From Opitutaceae bacterium (GTDB lineage: Bacteria > Verrucomicrobiota > Verrucomicrobiia > Opitutales > Opitutaceae): a stretch of 64,000 nt of DNA. The DNA lies in assembly GCA_024233285.1 (NCBI GenBank), contig JACKPU010000006.1, forward strand, positions 1 to 64,000, written 5' to 3'. Below the pieces are notes generated by a model, which made no database searches, was not told the origin of the DNA, and saw only the letters and a list, made by a program, of their open reading frames with translations. Made by a program: the position numbers and the translations under genes. Shown here piece by piece: positions 18,483 to 25,438 of the stretch (position 1 is the stretch's first letter; each line of letters opens with the position of its first letter).

Positions 18483-18560
18483 AGGTAGGGGCCGTTGTCC
18501 TCAACGGCCCATTATAAGTGCGCTATTCTTAGGGCGGTTGAAGACAACCGCCCCTACCTT
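18483..18560. repeat. Paired inverted REP-like hairpins
   Basis: Copy A (18483-18510) reads AGGTA and then hairpin GGGCCGTTG-TCCT-CAACGGCCC. Copy B (18532-18560), read on the minus strand, is the same module with hairpin GGGCGGTTG-TCTT-CAACCGCCC. The two copies face each other across 21 bp. The layout is like a bacterial interspersed mosaic element built from two REP units. Confidence 0.75.
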
Positions 18561-18561
18561 G

Positions 18562-19665
18562 TCAGCCGTCGCCTTGATTGAGATAAATCGCGAGGCCGTC
18601 TTTGCCCGGGGCGACGACATCGAGGCGACCGTCGCCATTGAGATCCGCCACGGCGAAATGAATACCGAGGCCCTTGCCGGTCCCGATGGGGCCAAAATCG
18701 ATGACGTGTTTCACGAAGGATTCCCCGGTCCATTTGAAGACATACCAACCATACGGATCCTTGTCGCCTTGGTCGCCCTGCGGGTGGGCGCGAAAACGTT
18801 TTCCTGTGATGAGTTCGGGCTGACCATCGCCATCAATGTCGAGCCATTGCAGGTCATGATACTGGCTGCTGAGCGGATCGATTTCGTGGCGCGTCCAGGT
18901 GCGTTTACCGGCGGGATCGATCTGATAATCCCACCAGCTCAGGCCGTAGGCGTGGCCTTCGCCGAGAATGAGTTCGTTTTTGCCGTCGCCGTTGAGATCA
19001 ACGACCAGGATGGGCACACTGGGCGCGCGACCGAGATTGAAGTCGGGGTGCCATATCCATTCGTCGTTGTAGGGATCGGCCGGCGCTTCGAGCCAGCCGT
19101 TGGTCAGGATGAAGTCGCCTCGACCGTTGCCGGTGATGTCGCCAAAACCGAGACCGTGGCCTTGGTGATCGTTTTCACGGCCTTTGAATTTCAGTTGGTG
19201 CACGGCAAACTTGCCGGTGCCTTTGCCGTTGGCATCGCGGATGAGCTTGTAAACGACCAGCGGTTTGCCGGGCGTGTTGGGCACGATTTCGAGTTCACCG
19301 TCGCCGTCCACATCCCAGGCACGCGTGGTCTCGATGTTGCCGGTTTCGGCGATGACATGCTCGGGCCATTCCTTGCCCGTTTCGCCGGGGTTTTCCCGCC
19401 AGCGCAGGGTGTTGCCCCACCAACCGCCCGTGATGAAATCGAGCCGGCCATTGCCGTTGATGTCCATCGGGATGGTCGAGAAGTCGTCGTAGTATTCGTC
19501 GAACGCGGCGACCTGCCCGATCTTGTGCTGCTTTTTGAAGTCGGGGCCTTCATACCAGAAGGCGCCGCTGACGATGTCGGGTATGCCGTCGCCGTTTACG
19601 TCGAACACGCCGGCCGACTCATAGCGCTCGGCCGCGAGCATGATTTTGCGAAATTGCAGGGCCAT
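18562..19665 (-). CDS. FG-GAP/VCBS beta-propeller protein without a signal peptide
   Basis: 367 residues. At least five blades carry calcium-binding loops of the type DVNGDGIPDIV, DINGNGRLDFI, DVDGDGELEIV, DLNGDGKNELI, DIDGDGQPELI and DLNGDGRLDVV. This makes a beta-propeller, a fold usually used for binding outside the cell. The N-terminus (MALQFRKIMLAAERYES) is not a signal peptide, which is odd for the family. The gene starts 3 bp after the stop of the upstream Gfo/Idh gene, so the two are co-transcribed and possibly translationally coupled. Enzymatic activity cannot be claimed; Trp-rich strands (WWGNTLRW, GLSWWDYQ) could bind sugars. Confidence 0.83.
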   Translation of the reverse strand: MALQFRKIMLAAERYESAGVFDVNGDGIPDIVSGAFWYEGPDFKKQHKIGQVAAFDEYYDDFSTIPMDINGNGRLDFITGGWWGNTLRWRENPGETGKEWPEHVIAETGNIETTRAWDVDGDGELEIVPNTPGKPLVVYKLIRDANGKGTGKFAVHQLKFKGRENDHQGHGLGFGDITGNGRGDFILTNGWLEAPADPYNDEWIWHPDFNLGRAPSVPILVVDLNGDGKNELILGEGHAYGLSWWDYQIDPAGKRTWTRHEIDPLSSQYHDLQWLDIDGDGQPELITGKRFRAHPQGDQGDKDPYGWYVFKWTGESFVKHVIDFGPIGTGKGLGIHFAVADLNGDGRLDVVAPGKDGLAIYLNQGDG

Positions 19666-19668
19666 GGT

Positions 19669-20730
19669 TCAGACTCCTTTCAACAGGCGGATGTAATCGC
19701 GGGCGACGCGCAGGTCCTCGAGCGCCTCGGGCGCGAGACAGGGGGCGGGTTGGTCGCCGCGCACGGCCTTGATGAAGTTGAGCGCTTGATTGCGCATGGC
19801 ATGAACCCACGGCAATTGCGGCACGATCGTGGTGGGCGTGGCGCCGTTGCCGGGGTCTTTGAAAACCTCGACCGTGCCGGCGCGATTGAAAGCGAGGGGG
19901 GCGGGAAGCGAGAGCTTTACGTAGCCCTTCTCAAAGGCGATGAGCGCCGTTTCCTGCCAGTCGATGGTGGTCTGGTAGGCGGCCATCTCGAGCGTGCAGG
20001 GAATGCCGCTCGTGGAATGCGCGACGAACAGGACTTTGGCGGGATCGGCGTAGGTGACCTTGTAGGATTCGCCGACAAGAAACCGCATCAAGTTGACCTG
20101 GTGGATGTAGTAATTGACGAACGCCTCGTAGTCCTTGGTCGTGGCCTCATCCATGTCGGCGGGCTTGGGGTCGATCTCAAGGTTTGGCATCTGGTCGTCG
20201 GTATGGATGTTCTGGGTCCAGCCGTTGGCCACCCAGTCGCCGGGCGGCATGGAAATGCGCACGTAGGTCAGTTTGCCGAGTTCGCCGGAAGCTTTCAGTT
20301 CCTGCACGGTCTTGCGGGCGAGCTCAGAAGCCGGATCGCTGCGTTTGTGGTAACCGACCATGTGCCAGGTGCCGCTCTGCGCGACGGCTTCGACGATGCG
20401 TTCGCCCACGGCGTAGGACGCCGCGATGGGTTTCTCGGTGAAGACCGGGACCTTGGATCGGGCAATCTCGGGCACGAGGATGCCGTGGCGCCAAAACGGT
20501 TGGGAGGCGACGATGCCGTCGACCTTTTCGTGCGCGAGCATGTCGCCGATGGTGCCGTAAACCTTCGGCACCCCATACTTGGTCGCGACGGCCTGCGCGA
20601 GCTTGGGACGCAATTCTGCGAGGGCGACGATTTCGCAATCGTCCTGCAGCGTAGCGTAATTACGGAGATGGGCGGCTTGGCCCATGCCGCCGACACCGGC
20701 GAAAGCAATGCGGACTTTCTTTTGGGGCAT
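19669..20730 (-). CDS. Gfo/Idh/MocA-family oxidoreductase
   Basis: Start set at the ATG at 20730 (MPQKKVRIAFAG), which puts the nucleotide-binding GVGGMGQAAHLR at the usual distance; an upstream in-frame ATG would add 21 residues unlike the family. 353 residues, with the EKP motif in VPVFTEKPIAAS near residue 100. It is a cytoplasmic NAD(P)-dependent sugar or polyol dehydrogenase of unknown substrate. It diverges from the AraC gene at 20803 and heads a minus-strand unit with the FG-GAP gene. Confidence 0.88.
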   Translation of the reverse strand: MPQKKVRIAFAGVGGMGQAAHLRNYATLQDDCEIVALAELRPKLAQAVATKYGVPKVYGTIGDMLAHEKVDGIVASQPFWRHGILVPEIARSKVPVFTEKPIAASYAVGERIVEAVAQSGTWHMVGYHKRSDPASELARKTVQELKASGELGKLTYVRISMPPGDWVANGWTQNIHTDDQMPNLEIDPKPADMDEATTKDYEAFVNYYIHQVNLMRFLVGESYKVTYADPAKVLFVAHSTSGIPCTLEMAAYQTTIDWQETALIAFEKGYVKLSLPAPLAFNRAGTVEVFKDPGNGATPTTIVPQLPWVHAMRNQALNFIKAVRGDQPAPCLAPEALEDLRVARDYIRLLKGV

Positions 20731-20802
20731 ACCCACAAAGGTTAACAGAAATGCGGGCTCGCGTGAATGGCGCCGATTGCTAAGACTTGTCAAAAATTGC
20801 CC

Positions 20803-21561
20803 ATGTCCATGGCTGAGCCGACATTTCTAAGCGGAGGCGAAGTGAAGCCGCAGATCGGCTGGCACATGCCGCCGCACTCGCATCAGGTGCATGAGCTCAT
20901 CGTGGTGCTGGACGGGAGGATGAGATTGGAAATCGACGGCCACTCGCTCATGGCCGAACCCGGCGATCTGTTGCTTTATCGGTCCGGTCATGTGCACAAG
21001 GAAATTTCGGACGACACCGCGCCGGTGAATACATTTTTCCTCGTATTCGAAGCCGACGACGCGGCGCTGAAGCATTTTCAACTCCGCCTGCGCGATGCGG
21101 ACGGCCGGGTGCGGCAAATGGCCGCATGGCTCGTGCGGGATCATCGGGCCGGGGTGCCGCCGGATCGGCAGACGCCGTTGTTGCGGGCGCTGCTGACCGA
21201 GACCCGGCGGCTGGGCGCGACCCCGGTTGATCCTTGGTTGATGGAATTGCGCCGCCACATGCAAAAGCAACTGGCGGCACGAGTTCACTTGGACGATCTT
21301 GCCCGGCACTGCGGCATGAGCAAATTCGCGTTCGTGCGCAAATTCCGGCGCTTGAGCGGCACCACGCCGATGCGCGAATTGCAACGACTGCGGCTCAATC
21401 AGGCACGGACCCTGATGTTGTCCACCGGCCTGCCGGTGAAGGCGATCGCGCCGGCGGTCGGACTGGGGGACGAGTATCAGTTATCCAAATTGTTTCGCCG
21501 GCACTTTAAACTTTCGCCGCGGGAAATGCGCGTGAGGCTGCGCCGCAAGCGGGGCAAATGA
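20803..21561 (+). CDS. AraC-family regulator with cupin sensor
   Basis: Start taken as the ATG at 20803 (MSMAEPTF); an ATG at 20809 is equally possible. About 252 residues. The N-terminal cupin has HMPPHSHQVHELIVVLDG and PGDLLLYRSGHVHKE. The C-terminal double helix-turn-helix has LDDLARHCGMSKFAFVRKFR and VKAIAPAVGLGDEYQLSKLF. It diverges from the second Gfo/Idh gene across 72 bp and is the likely regulator of that gene and the FG-GAP gene. No clear tandem operator could be seen in the gap, unlike the other AraC gene. Confidence 0.88.
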   Translation: MSMAEPTFLSGGEVKPQIGWHMPPHSHQVHELIVVLDGRMRLEIDGHSLMAEPGDLLLYRSGHVHKEISDDTAPVNTFFLVFEADDAALKHFQLRLRDADGRVRQMAAWLVRDHRAGVPPDRQTPLLRALLTETRRLGATPVDPWLMELRRHMQKQLAARVHLDDLARHCGMSKFAFVRKFRRLSGTTPMRELQRLRLNQARTLMLSTGLPVKAIAPAVGLGDEYQLSKLFRRHFKLSPREMRVRLRRKRGK

Positions 21562-21631
21562 AGCGGCTGGACATGCGCAAGCCGTCCATGCACGAATCCT
21601 GAACTTTCGGCTCAACGACCCCATTACCCTG

Positions 21632-22522
21632 ATGAACACTGCACACGCGCGCACCTGCAACGGCGTCTTTCCCATTGGCCTGCGTCTGACCGGCCCCTTG
21701 GCTTCCCGGCCGCTGGCGGAAACCGCAACTTGGGCCAAAGCCGCCGGCTTTGCCTGCGTCGACATCTTCGCCAACCAGCGGGCGACGATTGCCGGTTGGC
21801 AACAAGCCGGGGTCGCCGTGGGCACGGTCGATCTGTTCGAGCGCGAATGGACCGGCATGCTTTCCGCGGACGCGGGCGAGCGACGTGAAACCGTTGCCTT
21901 GGCGCAGCAGGCCGTGCGCGATACGGAGGCGGCCGGAGGGCGTATCCATTTTGTCGTGATGCTGGCCGAGGACGTGACGCTGCCGCGCCGCGAGACGTTT
22001 CGCTATATGGTCGAGAGCTATGGCCAGCTGCGCGATGTCTTGCGCGAAACGAATACGCGTATCGCGATCGAAGGCTGGCCGGGTTGCAACGCGCATTGCT
22101 GCAATCCCGAGTCTTATCGCGCATTCTTGCGGGAGATGAACTCACCGCATTTTGGCATCAACTATGATCCCTCGCACTTGATCCGCATGGGCATCGATCC
22201 GCTGCGTTTTGTGCGCGAATTCGCTCCGCAGGTCGTGCATGTGCACGGCAAGGACACTTTGGTGGATGCGGAACGCCAATATGAAATCGGCCACGAGCAG
22301 GCCGGAGTGTTTGGCGAACCGTTCGCCTGGGGCGGTTGGAACTGGCGCTACACAATCCCGGGGAAAGGGAGTGCGCCGTGGAGTGAACTCTTCGGCGTGC
22401 TGCGTGATGCCGGCTACAAGGGTTACGTTTCTATCGAACTCGAAGACGCTGACATCAATGGTGAAGTGGCGCGTGAAAAAGCGGGGTTTGAAACCGCCCG
22501 GGATTTTCTGAAAGGCGTGTGA
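21632..22522 (+). CDS. TIM-barrel sugar phosphate isomerase/epimerase family protein
   Basis: 296 residues, AP-endonuclease-2-like barrel. Likely metal ligands are Glu in IAIEGWPGCN, Asp in FGINYDPSHLIRMG, His in VVHVHGKDT and Glu in GYVSIELED. In the same family as the epimerase at 17.6 kb, but the two sequences are clearly diverged. It follows the AraC gene by 70 bp on the same strand and may be part of the same regulon. Substrate unknown; inositol or keto-sugar metabolism is typical for the family. Confidence 0.85.
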   Translation: MNTAHARTCNGVFPIGLRLTGPLASRPLAETATWAKAAGFACVDIFANQRATIAGWQQAGVAVGTVDLFEREWTGMLSADAGERRETVALAQQAVRDTEAAGGRIHFVVMLAEDVTLPRRETFRYMVESYGQLRDVLRETNTRIAIEGWPGCNAHCCNPESYRAFLREMNSPHFGINYDPSHLIRMGIDPLRFVREFAPQVVHVHGKDTLVDAERQYEIGHEQAGVFGEPFAWGGWNWRYTIPGKGSAPWSELFGVLRDAGYKGYVSIELEDADINGEVAREKAGFETARDFLKGV

Positions 22523-22541
22523 CGCTCGTTGCGACGGATTA

Positions 22542-22569
22542 GCCCTCCTTGGCGATGGCTTCGGAGGGC
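22542..22569. repeat. Inverted repeat between epimerase and tRNA-Ser
   Basis: GCCCTCC (22542-22548) and GGAGGGC (22563-22569) form a 7-bp stem. A second small palindrome, GCATGGC-CGT-GCCATGC, lies at 22621-22637. The region between the epimerase and the tRNA (22523-22658) shows no coding signal. Confidence 0.45.
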
Positions 22570-22658
22570 ATGCTTCGCGGTCGCGGCCAGATCGCGGGGT
22601 GTGCACCAAACTCGGGTGAGGCATGGCCGTGCCATGCGGAGCTCTCACGAGCGAAGCA

Positions 22659-22746
22659 TGGCGGAGAGGGAGGGATTCGAACCCCCGGAACCTTGCGGCT
22701 CAGCGGTTTTCAAGACCGCCGCGATAGACCACTCTGCCACCTCTCC
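22659..22746 (-). tRNA. tRNA-Ser (anticodon TGA)
   Basis: The minus strand gives a full class II cloverleaf. Acceptor GGAGAGG pairs with CCTCTCC and is followed by discriminator G and encoded CCA. The D arm is GCAGAGTGG..., the anticodon loop CTTGAAA holds TGA (plus-strand TCA), there is a long variable arm, and the T loop is GGTTCGAATCC. 88 nt including CCA. Confidence 0.97.
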
Positions 22747-22817
22747 GGTTCGCGTGGGTTCAAGTTTTGCGAAAACGGGAGCTTGTCCAGCTTTCTTAAG
22801 CGGGGCAGACTGAGCGC

Positions 22818-24020
22818 ATGAGTGAAGCCGATCCCCAGCTCACGGTGGCCGAAGTGCAGGGGCTTTATGGGCCGTTTACGTTTTCGGAGCGCTTGTTGCA
22901 GAAAATCTGGGACCGGGGTGATTTCGACGAGCAACGGCTGGTCACGCCGGATGGCCGGCCCGTGGTGGTGGTGGATCGCGGTCGCTGGAACGGCCTGGCG
23001 GGGCCTGATTTCCTGCAGGCGCGCATCCGTGTTGGCGACACGTTCAAAACTGGCGATGTAGAGTTGCATTTGTATGTGGAGGACTGGGTGGCGCATCGGC
23101 ATGCGAAGGATCCCGCGTATCGAGACGTTTGTTTGCACGTGGTGTTGTTTCCGCCGGTCGCTGCACATCAGACCATCGGCGGTGATGGCGGCGTGATCCC
23201 CGTGGTCGCCTTGCTGCCGGTGTTGCGACATGATTTGGAGGAGTATGCTGCCGAGGATGCGGTTGAGCTCATGGCCAACCGTGGTTGCGACCAATTGCGT
23301 GAGCGGTTGCGGGAATCGACCCCGGCGCAGATTCATGAACGCGTGGTCCAGGGTGCGATGCGGCGGTGGCAGCGGAAGGTGCACTTTGCCAAGCTGCGCA
23401 TCGAGCGATTGGGCTTGGCGGAGGCCTGTCACCAAACGGCGATGGAGGTTTTGGGGTATCGTTTCAATCGCGTGCCGATGTTGAATCTGGCGGCAAGACA
23501 CCCGCTGGCGAAATGGTCGGCCGTCTCGCCGGAGGCAATTGAGGTCATGCTGATTGAAGAGCATGCGAATTGGGCGCGTGGCGGCGTGCGACCGGCCAAT
23601 CAACCGCGCCGCCGGTTGCAACAATACGCGCAATGGGTCGGGGCCTGTCCTGCTTGGCCGGCTGAATTGCTCAAGGCCGGTGCGCGATGGCCCCGGGTCG
23701 ATTTGAATGCTGCGACCCGATCGGCCCGCAGCTCCGCCGGATTGTCGGTGATCAAATTATACATCGCGGATCATCTCTGCGGCGGGGCTTTGGGCGGCAC
23801 GCGCTTGGATACGATGATCTGCGATGCCATGCTGCCACTGGTGTCAGCGGCATCGGGGCGTGATTTGGCGGGACTGTGGTGGCACTGGTGGCCGGGGGAT
23901 TGGCCGGGATTCGCGGAAGCCGCACGTGCCGAAGTGGGGCGGGTAATGTCACCGTTTTGCCAAGGGGCGGTGCAGGGTTTGATCGACTGGGGCTTGGAAC
24001 TGGAAGGACTGGCAACGTAA
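22818..24020 (+). CDS. DUF2851-family protein
   Basis: 400 residues. The N-terminal half has the family's conserved core: WNGLAGPDFLQARIRV, then TGDVELHLYVEDWVAHRH and DVCLHVVLF, a beta-rich pattern seen in DUF2851 proteins of Bacteroidota and Verrucomicrobiota. The C-terminal half is helical and ends with a His/Trp/Cys-rich stretch (GLWWHWWPGDWPG, MSPFCQGAVQGLIDW). No signal peptide, so cytoplasmic. Biochemical function unknown. It stands between tRNA-Ser and the nusA operon, where rimP would often be. Confidence 0.8.
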   Translation: MSEADPQLTVAEVQGLYGPFTFSERLLQKIWDRGDFDEQRLVTPDGRPVVVVDRGRWNGLAGPDFLQARIRVGDTFKTGDVELHLYVEDWVAHRHAKDPAYRDVCLHVVLFPPVAAHQTIGGDGGVIPVVALLPVLRHDLEEYAAEDAVELMANRGCDQLRERLRESTPAQIHERVVQGAMRRWQRKVHFAKLRIERLGLAEACHQTAMEVLGYRFNRVPMLNLAARHPLAKWSAVSPEAIEVMLIEEHANWARGGVRPANQPRRRLQQYAQWVGACPAWPAELLKAGARWPRVDLNAATRSARSSAGLSVIKLYIADHLCGGALGGTRLDTMICDAMLPLVSAASGRDLAGLWWHWWPGDWPGFAEAARAEVGRVMSPFCQGAVQGLIDWGLELEGLAT

Positions 24021-24050
24021 ACCGTTGCTAATGCGGTGCAGTGTGGGCAC

Positions 24051-24079
24051 TTGACAGTCCTGCATCGAAAAAATAAGTT
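24051..24079 (+). promoter_or_regulatory. Probable promoter of the nusA operon
   Basis: A perfect -35 TTGACA (24051-24056), a 17-bp spacer and a -10-like TAAGTT (24074-24079). Transcripts would start near 24086 and run through the hairpin at 24108-24136 before reaching nusA. Confidence 0.55.
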
Positions 24080-24107
24080 CTTCCCTCTTTAATCACTCAC
24101 TTTCTGA

Positions 24108-24136
24108 AAGTGGGCCCTTCGGCCCGCTTTTTTTTT
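24108..24136 (+). terminator. Leader terminator (putative attenuator) of nusA
   Basis: AAGTGGGCC / GGCCCGCTT forms a 9-bp stem with one G-U pair and a CTTC loop, followed by seven more T (nine T in a row). It ends only 18 nt before the nusA ATG and lies downstream of the TTGACA promoter, so the operon must be transcribed through it. Confidence 0.8.
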
Positions 24137-24154
24137 CCTATTTATACAAACCTT

Positions 24155-25384
24155 ATGAGCAGCGAAATACTATCCGTCCTGGAATACATGGAGAAGGAGA
24201 AGGGGATCGGTCGTGCCGACATGATCGCCACGATTACCAATGCTCTGAAAACTGCCGCCCAAAAAGGAGTTAACTCCGGTCAGGAACTCAAGATCGAGAT
24301 CAACGAGCGCAACGGCCAAATGCACGCTTGGGCGCTGCTCAAAGTCGTGGATTCGGTCAGTGATCCGAAGACGGAAATCCACATTGAGAAAGCCAAGGGT
24401 ATCGCCCCGGGCGCGCAGATCGGCGACATCGTTGAAAAGGAAATCGATCCATCCACGCTCGGCCGCATCGCCGCCCAGACGGCGCGCCAAGCCGTGATGC
24501 AGCGGCTGCGCCAATTTGAAAAGGACCGCATTTACGACGATTTCAAGGATCAGGTCGGCAACGTGGTCACGGGCACGGTCCGCCGCCGCGAACGCGGCGA
24601 TCTTTACATCGATCTCGGCAAGGCCGAGGCGGTCATGAACTCACGCGAGCAGGTGCCTGGGGAAGAATACCAACCCGGCGAACGCATCCGCTGTCTGCTG
24701 CTTGCGATCGACTCCACGCCGCGTGGTCCGGAGATCATTCTCAGCCGCTCCAGCCCGAAGTTTGTGCGCCGCTTGTTTGAACTCGAAGTCACCGAGATCG
24801 CCGACGGCACCGTCAAGATTGAGGCTTTCGCCCGCGAGCCCGGTTATCGCACGAAGATCGCCGTCACCAGCACGGATCCGAAAGTGGATCCGGTCGGCGC
24901 CTGCGTCGGCGCCCGTGGCGCGCGCGTGAAGACCATCGTGCGCGAACTCGGCGGTGAGAAAATCGACATCATCCGCTATTTTGCTGATCCGCGCGAAATG
25001 ATCATTGAGGCGCTCAAGCCCGCCGTGCCGCGCGACATCATCATCGACGAAGCCAGCCACCGCATCCTGCTCAAGGTTGCGACCGAGGATCTCGCCGTGG
25101 CGATTGGTCGCAAGGGCCAGAACGCGCGGTTGACCTCGCGTCTCATCGGCTGGCGCCTCGACATCGAGGAGTTCAAAGCCATGGGCGATGATCCGGTGCA
25201 GACCGCGATCGATTTGCTTGTGTCCACCTTCGGACTTGATGCCGGCATCGCCGGAAAATTGGTCGAAATGGGCATCAACTCGCCCGGCGCATTCGAGGGC
25301 GTTGAAGAAGACGATCTGGTTGACGCCGGATTCACCGCCGAACAGGCCAAGGACATCATCGCCCGCGTCGCGGCCCAACAATAA
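24155..25384 (+). CDS. nusA: Transcription termination/antitermination factor NusA
   Basis: Start set at the ATG at 24155 (MSSEILSVLEYMEKEKGI), matching the family N-terminus; a longer in-frame start would begin inside the leader hairpin. 409 residues: N-terminal RNA-polymerase-binding domain (about 1-125), S1 domain (about 130-200, VTGTVRRRERGDLYIDLG), KH1 with CVGARGARVKTIVRELGG, KH2 with AIGRKGQNARLTSRLIG, and a short acidic helix-hairpin-helix-type C-terminus. It controls pausing, termination and antitermination. Heads the nusA-infB-rbfA-nrnA-truB-ribF operon. Its own leader contains an intrinsic terminator. Confidence 0.97.
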   Translation: MSSEILSVLEYMEKEKGIGRADMIATITNALKTAAQKGVNSGQELKIEINERNGQMHAWALLKVVDSVSDPKTEIHIEKAKGIAPGAQIGDIVEKEIDPSTLGRIAAQTARQAVMQRLRQFEKDRIYDDFKDQVGNVVTGTVRRRERGDLYIDLGKAEAVMNSREQVPGEEYQPGERIRCLLLAIDSTPRGPEIILSRSSPKFVRRLFELEVTEIADGTVKIEAFAREPGYRTKIAVTSTDPKVDPVGACVGARGARVKTIVRELGGEKIDIIRYFADPREMIIEALKPAVPRDIIIDEASHRILLKVATEDLAVAIGRKGQNARLTSRLIGWRLDIEEFKAMGDDPVQTAIDLLVSTFGLDAGIAGKLVEMGINSPGAFEGVEEDDLVDAGFTAEQAKDIIARVAAQQ

Positions 25385-25438
25385 CCCTCCTATCACAGCA
25401 ACACCCAAGCACAGACAAGAGCACCTGACACATTACTG

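Noticed and set aside
18538..20745. A 735-residue plus-strand open frame
   Set aside because: It is antisense to the FG-GAP and Gfo/Idh genes, whose products have clear motifs. High GC at third codon positions keeps the opposite frame free of stops.
22529..22821. Two overlapping plus-strand open frames of 90-94 residues containing GEGGIRTPGTL
   Set aside because: They read through the reverse complement of tRNA-Ser; this peptide is a well-known artefact of translating that tRNA antisense.
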